In this document: in pieces, positions 1 to 5,888 of the stretch | Layout of the letters: the number at the start of each line of letters is the position of its first letter | How positions within the stretch are numbered: the first letter of the stretch is position 1 | Assembly (NCBI GenBank): GCA_964547525.1 | Contig: CAZJOD010000025.1 | Span: forward strand, 1 to 29,812 | DNA: 29,812 nucleotides | Direction of reading: 5' to 3' | Origin: CAZJOD01 sp964547525 | Lineage (GTDB): Bacteria; Bacillota; Clostridia; JAAYHZ01 | The notes under the pieces: model-generated | The model's database searches: none | Told to the model about the DNA's origin: nothing | Seen by the model: the letters and a program-made list of their open reading frames with translations, nothing else | Position numbers and translations under genes: made by a program

Positions 1-53
1 ATAATAAGAGTTCCATTATTAACAATTTAATTAGATCCAGAAACTCTTATTAT
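1..53. repeat. 12-bp inverted repeat at the window edge
   Basis: ATAATAAGAGTT at 1-12 is matched by its exact complement AACTCTTATTAT at 42-53, separated by 29 AT-rich bases. It lies 37 bases beyond the second stop of the Cys-rich gene on the minus strand, so it could be part of that transcript's terminator. The window ends before any T-tract could be seen. It could also be the end of a small repeat element. Confidence 0.4.
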
Positions 54-89
54 TATTAATTTACCAGAAATTTTTTATCTATATAATCT

Positions 90-200
90 CTAATAACCGC
101 ACACTATACCATCATAAACACACGGATTAGTATGTGATTCGTAGTGATTATGATAGCCTGTATATTCTACAAAATGTCCTAGCGTACACATTCCTGCATT
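90..200 (-). pseudogene. In-frame 3' continuation of the Cys-rich secreted protein, cut off by a TAA stop
   Basis: Reading on through the TAA at 201-203 in the same frame gives 36 further codons up to TAG at 90-92. The segment is rich in Cys (3), His (4), Tyr and Gly, ending in IVCGY, which resembles the composition of the upstream 64 residues and not random AT-rich sequence. With it, the protein would be about 100 residues with 8 cysteines in the mature part. I read this as the original C-terminus of the gene at 201-395, separated by a single nonsense change. No frameshift is needed. A sequencing error or stop-codon readthrough are the alternatives. Confidence 0.55.
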
Positions 201-395
201 TTAGTAAAATATAACAGAATATACCCCTCCACAAGCATTGCATGGTTGATAACTTGTTGCACTATAGTAATCACCAGAACACACCTCATATGCTGGTGGC
301 ATATCACATATTGGACATAAAGCTGCATCCACTACTTTTGACATTGAAATAACCAATATCAACACAAAACTCAATAGAATCAATTTCTTATTCAT
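201..395 (-). CDS. Small secreted Cys-rich protein, probably truncated by a nonsense codon
   Basis: The product is 64 residues. Residues 1-24 form a clear Sec signal peptide: MNKK, a hydrophobic core, then VVDA before the mature ALCPIC. The mature part has a CPxC pair, a lone Cys and a CNAC pair, spaced like a metal-binding or disulfide-rich knuckle. An AAGGAG ribosome binding site precedes the ATG at good distance, so the start is secure. The reading frame stays open for 36 more Cys/His-rich codons after the stop, so this is probably only the first two thirds of the original protein. I do not recognise a named family. The neighbouring TetR gene has its own promoter, and a palindromic repeat lies between them. 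An exported, disulfide- or metal-stabilised peptide is inferred; function is unknown. Confidence 0.6.
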   Translation of the reverse strand: MNKKLILLSFVLILVISMSKVVDAALCPICDMPPAYEVCSGDYYSATSYQPCNACGGVYSVIFY

Positions 396-436
396 TTCAA
401 AATCTCCTTAAATAAATCTCGTAGTCAAGGCTATTA

Positions 437-520
437 GTGACAGGGGGACGTGGGTAGTGACACCTCTTGTGTCACTATCCCCGTCCCCCTGTCACCCCGT
501 GTCACTTCGCCCCCCTGTCA
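437..520. repeat. REP-like palindromic element, copy 1
   Basis: A 27-base arm beginning GTGACAGGGGGACG pairs with its complement around a 5-base loop (437-495), with two mismatches between the arms. A further partial half-unit (GTGTCACTTCG then CCCCCTGTCA, 499-520) follows directly. The same sequence occurs at 1757-1817 with its loop in the opposite orientation. The GC-rich palindrome stands out from the AT-rich surroundings. It lies between the 3' end of the TetR gene and the 5' end of the Cys-rich gene, so it might also act as a terminator for the TetR transcript. Resemblance to REP elements mobilised by Y1-type (RAYT) transposases is from memory of such motifs. No transposase is in the window. 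Confidence 0.8.
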
Positions 521-528
521 TTTATTTA

Positions 529-1101
529 TTATCTATATAAAAGTCCTTTCATAAATAATGTACCCAGATTATCTTTTATCTTCTTAATATCCACAGTCTC
601 ACTATTTTTCATATAATTACCCATAACCCCTTGGAAAGCACCTAACAATGCATATGCCGCTATGTTCGGGTCCATATAGCGTACTATTGAATAATTCATG
701 CCTTCTTGAAGGATGTCCCTTATGATCTTTGCCAAGTCGTTTATCAGTTCCTTTGCAGTTGACAATGCATCCTTATCTATTCCACCTGATAACTCATTAA
801 ACAGTATAAACATAAAACTGCTGTTTTCCACTGCATAATCTACAAAAAAGTCGATACATTTTAATACTTGCATATCGGGACTGTATTCATTATATGCTAT
901 GTCAGTAAGATTCCTTGATAAATACTTTAACCCTTCCCTGATCACCTCGGTGAATAATGTCACTTTAGATGGAAAATTGTAATAAAGTGTCCCTTTTGCC
1001 ACTTCGGCCTCCGAGGCTATCATATCCATTGTCGCCATGTAGTACCCGTTTTTAGAAAATACTTTTTCTGCCGCCGATAAAATCTTGTCACGTGTGTTCA
1101 T
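529..1101 (-). CDS. TetR/AcrR family transcriptional regulator
   Basis: The 190-residue product has the usual TetR length and layout. An N-terminal helix-turn-helix lies at about residues 24-45 (ATMDMIASEAEVAKGTLYYN), where KGTLYYNFPSK is the family hallmark. A divergent helical ligand-binding and dimerisation domain follows. The open frame extends two codons further to a TTG at 1107, but AGGAGG sits 7 bases before the ATG at 1101, so that start is chosen. A perfect 14-base palindrome overlaps the transcription start of its own promoter, which suggests autorepression. No transporter or enzyme gene adjoins it as an obvious target, so the effector and regulon cannot be named. Family assignment is secure; function beyond DNA binding is not. 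Confidence 0.93.
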   Translation of the reverse strand: MNTRDKILSAAEKVFSKNGYYMATMDMIASEAEVAKGTLYYNFPSKVTLFTEVIREGLKYLSRNLTDIAYNEYSPDMQVLKCIDFFVDYAVENSSFMFILFNELSGGIDKDALSTAKELINDLAKIIRDILQEGMNYSIVRYMDPNIAAYALLGAFQGVMGNYMKNSETVDIKKIKDNLGTLFMKGLLYR

Positions 1102-1128
1102 ATACAAACCTCCTAAAATTATTTTTAT

Positions 1129-1142
1129 ACTGACCAGTCAGT
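1129..1142. promoter_or_regulatory. Palindromic operator, probable TetR self-binding site
   Basis: ACTGACCAGTCAGT is two perfect 6-base arms around a CA centre. It begins 3 bases downstream of the -10 box on the minus strand and overlaps the expected transcription start, an ideal place for repression. TetR-family autoregulation through such palindromes is common. No second copy was noticed elsewhere in the window. Confidence 0.7.
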
Positions 1143-1145
1143 TTA

Positions 1146-1175
1146 ATTTTACAGCTAAAACAGATAGTTTGTCAA
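1146..1175 (-). promoter_or_regulatory. Promoter of the TetR gene
   Basis: On the minus strand a perfect TTGACA (1170-1175) and TAAAAT (1146-1151) are separated by 18 bases. The start would fall near 1139, inside the operator palindrome, leaving a leader of about 38 bases to the ATG. Confidence 0.7.
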
Positions 1176-1222
1176 TAGATAAGAAATAAAAATTAAAATT
1201 ATTTCATAATAAATATTAAATA

Positions 1223-1297
1223 TATAAGACCCGAGGCTGCATTGAGCGTCACCGGACCCGTGTATATTTTTAAAATCGAATTTTCAAAAATGAATCT
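1223..1297. repeat. Diverged copy of the AT-palindrome/GC-hairpin repeat
   Basis: This stretch aligns along its length with 29745-29812. It has a GC-rich block (GAGGCTGCATTGAGCGTC here, CGGCCGCATCGAGCGTCC there) followed by an AT palindrome (ATTTTTAAAATCGAATTTT here, ATTTTTAAAATCAAGTTTT there). Both copies run in the same direction. Here the arms have decayed, so it looks like an old copy. It lies between the TetR promoter and the CD3324-type gene. Confidence 0.65.
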
Positions 1298-1302
1298 ATA
1301 TA

Positions 1303-1330
1303 AAAAAGACTATTTTTTAATAGTCTTTTT
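1303..1330. terminator. Bidirectional rho-independent terminator
   Basis: AAAAAGACTATT (1303-1314) and AATAGTCTTTTT (1319-1330) form a 12-base stem around TTTT. It has A-tracts and T-tracts on both sides, so it can end transcription in either direction. The stop codon of the CD3324-type gene lies inside the stem. Confidence 0.75.
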
Positions 1331-1595
1331 CTATATGTGACTTTATTATTTTTCTAATTCCCGATTTTGAAAGGTTGTACATATCCACCAATTGGTTTAT
1401 ACACACCCCTTCTCGGTAATTATTATATATTCTTGAGTTTCTCTCCCTGTACTCGTCACGCACACCGTTCTTTTCGCCCCAACCCGCACGTATGCGATTT
1501 TTTTTAGGTATATAAATGACTTCACCATCTACATATTTTCTAATCTCATCAAGTACTTTTTTCGGGAGAATCTCTTCTGCGTTAATATATTTCAT
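1317..1595 (-). CDS. CD3324-type small DNA-binding protein
   Basis: This 92-residue product begins MKYINAEEILPKKVLDEIRKYVDGEVIYIPKK. That matches the start I know for the CD3324 family, distant relatives of the Mor/C-protein type regulators found in clostridia and their phages. The C-terminal third (about 60-90, REGVCINQLVDMYNLSKSGIRKII) reads as a helix-turn-helix, in which SKSGIRKII is the probable recognition helix. The middle is basic, suited to DNA contact. AAGGAGG lies 5 bases before the ATG. The gene stands alone, ends in a terminator, and has an unusually long and structured leader (1596-1974) with two short ORFs, so its expression is probably controlled after initiation. The target is unknown. 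Confidence 0.8.
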   Translation of the reverse strand: MKYINAEEILPKKVLDEIRKYVDGEVIYIPKKNRIRAGWGEKNGVRDEYRERNSRIYNNYREGVCINQLVDMYNLSKSGIRKIIKSHIEKDY

Positions 1596-1611
1596 TAAAT
1601 CCTCCTTGCCA

Positions 1612-1654
1612 AAAACACAGCCGGAAGATTATTCAATACAAAAAATTCCCGGCT
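1612..1654 (-). terminator. Second attenuator-like hairpin before the CD3324-type gene
   Basis: On the minus strand AGCCGG (1649-1654) pairs with CCGGCT (1619-1624) across 24 AT-rich bases, with two further pairs beyond a bulged C. The run GTGTTTTT follows directly. The stop codon of the 13-codon leader ORF overlaps the left arm, so a terminating ribosome would interfere with folding. The stem is short and the loop long, so terminator strength is uncertain. Confidence 0.4.
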
Positions 1655-1694
1655 AAAAAATACACCACCGCAAGTGATAAAAATTATTAGACAT
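1653..1694 (-). CDS. Putative 13-residue leader peptide (leader B)
   Basis: The ATG at 1694 follows AAAGGAGG by 8 bases, a ribosome binding site as strong as any in the window. It encodes MSNNFYHLRWCIF then TAG. The stop codon falls in the left arm of the hairpin at 1619-1654. A ribosome binding site of this quality in front of such a short frame inside a leader suggests a regulatory peptide and not a random frame. No homology can be judged at this length. Confidence 0.45.
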   Translation of the reverse strand: MSNNFYHLRWCIF

Positions 1695-1756
1695 AGATCT
1701 TTCCTCCTTTCGAATCTTATTAGTTTGTAATGCAGTTCGCATGTAACCGCTTCACG

Positions 1757-1817
1757 AGTGACAGGGGGACGGGGGTAGTGACACAAGAGGTGTCACTACC
1801 CCCGTCCCCCTGTCACT
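1757..1817. repeat. REP-like palindromic element, copy 2 (perfect)
   Basis: A 28-base arm starting AGTGACAGGGGGACGGGGG and its perfect complement flank the loop AAGAG. It is the same element as at 437-495 but inverted: the loop reads CTCTT there. The perfect arms suggest recent arrival or selection on the fold. It lies inside the leader of the CD3324-type gene, between the two short ORFs, where its very stable hairpin would be transcribed. Confidence 0.85.
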
Positions 1818-1828
1818 TTCTCTTTGCA

Positions 1829-1859
1829 GAAAAATTATAACGGCGAGGAAATCTCGCCG
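1829..1859 (-). terminator. Terminator-like hairpin of the leader A attenuator
   Basis: On the minus strand CGGCGAG and CTCGCCG form a perfect 7-base GC-rich stem (1841-1859) around ATTTC, followed directly by TTATAATTTTT. Its 3' half can instead pair with an upstream segment: GCGAGGAAAT (1902-1911) with ATTTCCTCGC (1843-1852), a 10-base perfect match. That pairing would stop the terminator from forming. Between the two lies another hairpin: CACCGG (1889-1894) with CCGGTG (1860-1865), plus an inner TTAAAA/TTTTAA stem. This is the layout of a transcription attenuator. Confidence 0.55.
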
Positions 1860-1874
1860 CACCGGATTTAAAAC

Positions 1875-1931
1875 CTAGTTTTTAACCTCCGGTGAATAGA
1901 AATTTCCTCGCACACTTTTAACAATTATCAA
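1875..1931 (-). CDS. Putative 18-residue leader peptide (leader A)
   Basis: A TTG start at 1931 lies 8 bases after AAAGGAGG. It encodes MIIVKSVRGNFYSPEVKN and stops in the loop of the CACCGG/CCGGTG hairpin. Codons 7-9 (CGA GGA AAT) cover the segment that forms the alternative pairing with the terminator. A ribosome moving through or stalled on this frame would therefore change the fold. I recognise no run of codons for a single amino acid, so the inducing signal cannot be guessed. Confidence 0.45.
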   Translation of the reverse strand: MIIVKSVRGNFYSPEVKN

Positions 1932-1980
1932 TCTATCCACCTCCTTTACATTATTTTTGTACGATTTCTCGCACATATAA

Positions 1981-2009
1981 AGTCTACCAAATCATGTATT
2001 GTTAGTCAA
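1981..2009 (-). promoter_or_regulatory. Promoter of the CD3324 leader transcript
   Basis: TTGACT (2004-2009) and TAGACT (1981-1986) on the minus strand are 17 bases apart. The start would be near 1974, giving a leader of about 380 bases before the ATG at 1595, long for a 92-codon gene. Confidence 0.55.
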
Positions 2010-2108
2010 TCCTTATAAGTTCCATACTTTTTTTATAATTAAGTTTTCCATCCTATAATATTGTTCTTGTATATATCAATTGTGTACAAATTATTAAAAA
2101 TAACAAAT

Positions 2109-2137
2109 TTGTGCATCTTAATAATATATGCTAGAAT
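2109..2137 (+). promoter_or_regulatory. Promoter of the yihY-type gene
   Basis: TTGTGC (2109-2114) and TAGAAT (2132-2137) are spaced by 17 bases, and TGC before the -10 makes it an extended -10. An inverted repeat (ACAAATT at 2086-2092, AATTTGT at 2106-2112) overlaps the -35 and could be an operator. Confidence 0.5.
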
Positions 2138-2160
2138 ATTGATTTAAACGGAGGTTAGAT

Positions 2161-3021
2161 ATGAATAGAAACGCTATCGAAAAAGCACGTAAAGAGCTAA
2201 AATTTATAATAAAAAAAATGACTGATGTAAATGTTATTGAATCAGGAGCACAGTTAGCATATTATCTTGTTATTGCGATAATATCATTAATAGCGGTAGC
2301 GGTCGCCATAACTTCACGTATTCCGGGAATAAGCCGGAAATTGACAGACTGGCTACAACCTTTATTTCCCGAAAATGTTTTTGATGTAATAATATACATT
2401 ATGAGCCAAATACGTATTCCTGATAATAATTCGGTTTTATTTTTTGCAATTATGTCGGCATTTTGGTTTTCTTCCAGATGTATCGTTTCTATTCGTAGAG
2501 GAATTAACAAAATATACGGGTTAGAAAGTGCTAATAATCCTGTAAAACTAAGATTGTATTCATTTATACTTTCTTTAGGCCTTGCTTTCGCTTTTATTTC
2601 ATTGCTGTTTCTTGTAGTAATGGGAGAAAAAATCGGTATTGTATTGTTCACTCATTTCAACATATCAAACCTACTAAAACCGGGTTACACAGTTTTTAGA
2701 TATTTAATCCCCGCTACAATAATGATATTTGTTTTATCGGTAATATATCGTTTTGGACCTGTAGGAGGAGAAAAATGGAGGAATATATATCCCGGTGCTA
2801 TTTTCTCCTCTGTAATAACTACATTCTTATCGGCTACTTTTTCATATTACGTGAACAATATGAAATTGTCTCAACTATTAGGGAGTATGACAGGTATATT
2901 TATTTTCCTGATTTGGATTTATTGGTCGTGTATAATTATATTTATTGGTGCGGCTTTTAACACCGGAATGTCCGAAATCAGCAAACCTTACTCACCTAAA
3001 TCTAAAAAATCTCTAACATGA
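2161..3021 (+). CDS. YihY/virulence factor BrkB family integral membrane protein
   Basis: This 286-residue protein has the family layout. A short cytoplasmic N-terminus is followed by AYYLVIAIISLIAVAVAI at about 33-50, close to the family's conserved AYY start of the first membrane helix. Hydrophobic segments follow at about 95-112, 132-156, 182-198, 212-232 and 246-268. The VYRFGPVGGEKWRNIYPGA stretch matches the conserved loop that I associate with this family, and the last helix (MTGIFIFLIWIYWSCIIIFIGA) is also typical. Members were once misnamed ribonuclease BN; the biochemical role remains unclear. GGAGG precedes the ATG by 6 bases. Its last 34 bases overlap the 3' end of the convergent metalloprotease gene, and no terminator is seen between them. 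Confidence 0.9.
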   Translation: MNRNAIEKARKELKFIIKKMTDVNVIESGAQLAYYLVIAIISLIAVAVAITSRIPGISRKLTDWLQPLFPENVFDVIIYIMSQIRIPDNNSVLFFAIMSAFWFSSRCIVSIRRGINKIYGLESANNPVKLRLYSFILSLGLAFAFISLLFLVVMGEKIGIVLFTHFNISNLLKPGYTVFRYLIPATIMIFVLSVIYRFGPVGGEKWRNIYPGAIFSSVITTFLSATFSYYVNNMKLSQLLGSMTGIFIFLIWIYWSCIIIFIGAAFNTGMSEISKPYSPKSKKSLT

Positions 3022-5711
3022 TCTCGAATATCAACCATCTCATCGAATTCATAAAAGAATAATATTTTCTCTTCCGAAACATTTTTAGCTTGGTTCGGTT
3101 TTGAGTTCAGTATAAAGGCAACAAATGTCTCACATATGTCTTCACTGGCTTTGGTTGCCGCATACTTGCTGACAAAATCCTCGGAGAATTTTTTATAAAA
3201 ATCATTTATAGTCATATTATTCCAATAAACAATGTTTTTCTCCCAAAACCTTTTAAAAAACTCATCCAAGTATGAACCTTCTATAAACATTCCCCCGTCA
3301 AATCCTATAGGTCTTTCTTCGTTTCTATTCAAATTCATCTGAGATTTATTCAATGTTAGCAAATGACAATACTCATGGAGTAATACTTTAACGGTTTGGT
3401 TGTAATCCCTGAAATTACCCGTATCATCAAAAATATCATAATAATCCAAATTAAATAAAAATTCATTTTTGTTATATAAATAGTATTCAGGCTTATCTCT
3501 TTTAACATATGCCGTTTTATTACCTAAAAAATCCGTAAAAATCACGAACCTCGAAATATAATCAATATCTTCACTTCGCATTAAACCGGTCATTAAATCC
3601 CATAATTTTTGATGCTTTTCATTTTTACTTTCTATTATTCTGTTAGATACTCGATATACATTTATAATTTGATCTTCAGGAGAGTACGGATATATTGTTA
3701 GAATATTCTCTTCAGAATCATAATTGTAATAATTACCATATATAGATTTCCATCCGTAGGTCGAATACGAAACATCCGCCGGTTCACCTAACCGGTCATA
3801 TAGAATTTTTAATGCATCCGATTGAGAAATATCTGCTTTTTGAAAATCAATTTCTGTAAACCTTAAATTTCCATAATAATCATACGTAAAGTAGGTGGGT
3901 ATGTTAAGTGTATCAAACCAAATTGCATTATATTTTAATTTTGCCATTCCTTCAAGTGTCGGCACCAAATATCCGCTAATTCCCAGCTCGTTTTCCACTT
4001 CACTTATTGATCTTCCAAACGGAAATAATGCATTGATAGATATTTTATAAACCTTTTTACTCGGTACGTTATAACACTTGTTCAATTCAAATATCGAAGG
4101 GGTTTCATCCGACATGATGCTATATAATGCGTTACATATTACTCTCGCTGTTTTCCCTAAATGATTTATGCTTAAGTTATCGATCACATCATCTTTATTA
4201 TAGTACTCCACATTCAATCTGTCCTGCGACAACAAAACCGAAGGTATTCCTGCATATGCAAATGAGCTGTGATCCCCTATAATATCATTCATAACCGGTA
4301 AAGATTCACCATACAGTTTATAAAAGGACCGCTCTAAAAAATAACTTATAATATTCTTTCTTCCGTCTACTGTATATATGTTAAAATGGTTACCGTTTTT
4401 ATCGGCCAACATATCGAGGTTTATACATCCGACAATTCTGTCTTTAGTTTTTTGATCTAATTGTGACAAAAAATATGCAGAACCGGCCATATCATATTTA
4501 TTACCACCTAGAGCTACAAACCATATATCCAAATCACTTGTGTATGTAGACACAATTTGAGCGACTTCCATTAAAATACCGATACCCGAACCATTATCAT
4601 TTGCACCTACAGAACCCAACTCTGAATCATAATGTGCGGTAATCAATAAAATTTCTTTTCCAGGATTTACGTTTGCCGACTTTTTGGCTATAACATTGTA
4701 AGATGTTCCGTGCCAAGCACTGCCTTGTACAGTAATCTCAGCATATATCTTTACGCTCCCGTTGATTAACTCTCGTAATTGTTTCATTTTTGAACGTTCG
4801 ACACCTATTGCGACTATTTTATTTTCTTCATATAGACCGTACATTAAACTGTCATAAGCTTCACCTAACAAAACCACACCAAGCGCACCTTCATTGACTA
4901 TTATGTTAAGGTACTCATAAAATCTGTAATCGTATGTGTCAAGTATTATAATTTTATCCTTGTATTCACCGGGATCATCGTACCAAGCCAGCAACCCTTT
5001 AATATTACCATTCTTTGAATTTACAACAATGGAGGTATCTATTACACCGTTAGGGATTCCCATGATATGTAAACGATTAATATCCGGAAGCTTTTTAGTG
5101 TAATTAGCATAAATTTTAAAAGGTTGTTTCTCCACCTTGTATCTACTGTCTACAAATTGTAAATATATTGATTCGGCGGTGTCATTTTCATTTTTTGTGC
5201 CTGCCGGTCTTTCATTTTGAGTTAATGCCCTAATATTTTTCAGTATTCGGTATTCATTTACGTAATTTTCTATTTGAATACTTTTAGCCCTTGTGTTTAA
5301 GTCGGATTTAAGAATGGTTTTGCTCTCTATATATTCCAACTTCATAATATCTATAAATAATTCCAAAGGTGCATATGTACTTTGGTTGATAATTATAGGA
5401 GCTTTTTCCATAACATAAATACGATCGTCTAAAACGCAATCCAAATTATCTACTTTGATAGTATATGTATCTTTTATACCAACAATTTTTACACTTCTGT
5501 CTTTTTCAAGCCAATATACATCATATCCTAATAATTCGCATGTAGAACGAACAGGTAGAAAAATCTCCCCGTCTATAATTGTTTGTCCCACGGCAAATAT
5601 TTGACCTTGATAATTTTGTACTTTAAATACTATCTCTTCCGCATGTATATTTAGGGGTATATTAATTATTATACAAACAGATATTATATATAAGAACAGC
5701 TTTTTTTTCAT
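2988..5711 (-). CDS. Exported multidomain protein: copper amine oxidase-like N domain, M28 peptidase-like domain without catalytic Glu, C-terminal HExxH metalloprotease domain
   Basis: The product is 907 residues from the ATG at 5711, which follows GGAGGGG; the frame runs 15 codons further without a good ribosome binding site. Residues 1-24 are a signal peptide. About 26-135 look like the copper amine oxidase N1-type domain common in clostridial surface proteins. About 215-330 resemble a protease-associated insert. An M28 peptidase fold follows at about 340-530: AHYDS with His360 and Asp362, Asp372 in NDNGSG, Asp433 in NLDM and His481 in GDHSS. Where M28 enzymes carry the catalytic Glu-Glu pair, the sequence is LGGNKYDMAGS, with Asn404 and Lys405. 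The C-terminal third contains HEYCH (779-783) and SEDICETF (856-863), whose Glu may be the third zinc ligand of a gluzincin. The M28 part may therefore be a binding module and the C-terminal domain the active protease; this is inference. Confidence 0.8.
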   Translation of the reverse strand: MKKKLFLYIISVCIIINIPLNIHAEEIVFKVQNYQGQIFAVGQTIIDGEIFLPVRSTCELLGYDVYWLEKDRSVKIVGIKDTYTIKVDNLDCVLDDRIYVMEKAPIIINQSTYAPLELFIDIMKLEYIESKTILKSDLNTRAKSIQIENYVNEYRILKNIRALTQNERPAGTKNENDTAESIYLQFVDSRYKVEKQPFKIYANYTKKLPDINRLHIMGIPNGVIDTSIVVNSKNGNIKGLLAWYDDPGEYKDKIIILDTYDYRFYEYLNIIVNEGALGVVLLGEAYDSLMYGLYEENKIVAIGVERSKMKQLRELINGSVKIYAEITVQGSAWHGTSYNVIAKKSANVNPGKEILLITAHYDSELGSVGANDNGSGIGILMEVAQIVSTYTSDLDIWFVALGGNKYDMAGSAYFLSQLDQKTKDRIVGCINLDMLADKNGNHFNIYTVDGRKNIISYFLERSFYKLYGESLPVMNDIIGDHSSFAYAGIPSVLLSQDRLNVEYYNKDDVIDNLSINHLGKTARVICNALYSIMSDETPSIFELNKCYNVPSKKVYKISINALFPFGRSISEVENELGISGYLVPTLEGMAKLKYNAIWFDTLNIPTYFTYDYYGNLRFTEIDFQKADISQSDALKILYDRLGEPADVSYSTYGWKSIYGNYYNYDSEENILTIYPYSPEDQIINVYRVSNRIIESKNEKHQKLWDLMTGLMRSEDIDYISRFVIFTDFLGNKTAYVKRDKPEYYLYNKNEFLFNLDYYDIFDDTGNFRDYNQTVKVLLHEYCHLLTLNKSQMNLNRNEERPIGFDGGMFIEGSYLDEFFKRFWEKNIVYWNNMTINDFYKKFSEDFVSKYAATKASEDICETFVAFILNSKPNQAKNVSEEKILFFYEFDEMVDIRDHVRDFLDLGE

Positions 5712-5747
5712 AGTTCCCCTCCGAAACCTTTTATACAGCCTATTTTT

Positions 5748-5776
5748 ATTATACAAGATACCTGACGGAATGTAAA
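5748..5776 (-). promoter_or_regulatory. Promoter of the exported metalloprotease gene
   Basis: On the minus strand TTTACA (5771-5776) and a perfect TATAAT (5748-5753) are exactly 17 bases apart. The start would be near 5741, 30 bases before the ATG at 5711. That also excludes the longer reading frame starting at 5756. Confidence 0.75.
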
Positions 5777-5888
5777 ATACAAATTGGCGAATTTTCGGCT
5801 ACATCGGCACGTTTAATTTTATGCCGTTAATATTATTAATTGTTTTATTCCGGCTGTCCTTATACCTTAATTTTTCATATATTATGAA

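Larger units (their letters stand above)
1596..2160. other. 565-base intergenic region holding the structured CD3324 leader and the divergent yihY promoter
   Basis: Read on the minus strand from about 1974 there are, in order, an 18-codon ORF with a strong ribosome binding site, a long hairpin, a GC-rich terminator-like hairpin with a T-tract, a perfect REP-like palindrome, a 13-codon ORF with a strong ribosome binding site, a second hairpin with GTGTTTTT, and the ribosome binding site of the CD3324-type gene. The + strand carries the yihY promoter at 2109-2137. No larger gene is supported. Confidence 0.6.

Noticed and set aside
1595..1786. A 63-codon minus-strand frame through the leader and REP-like palindrome
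   Set aside because: It begins inside the palindrome without a ribosome binding site and its translation looks random; the two short ORFs with strong ribosome binding sites explain the region better.
437..1817. The two GC-rich palindromes as a CRISPR or phage attachment site
   Set aside because: They are long self-complementary elements in inverted orientation, with no regular spacers, cas genes or integrase.
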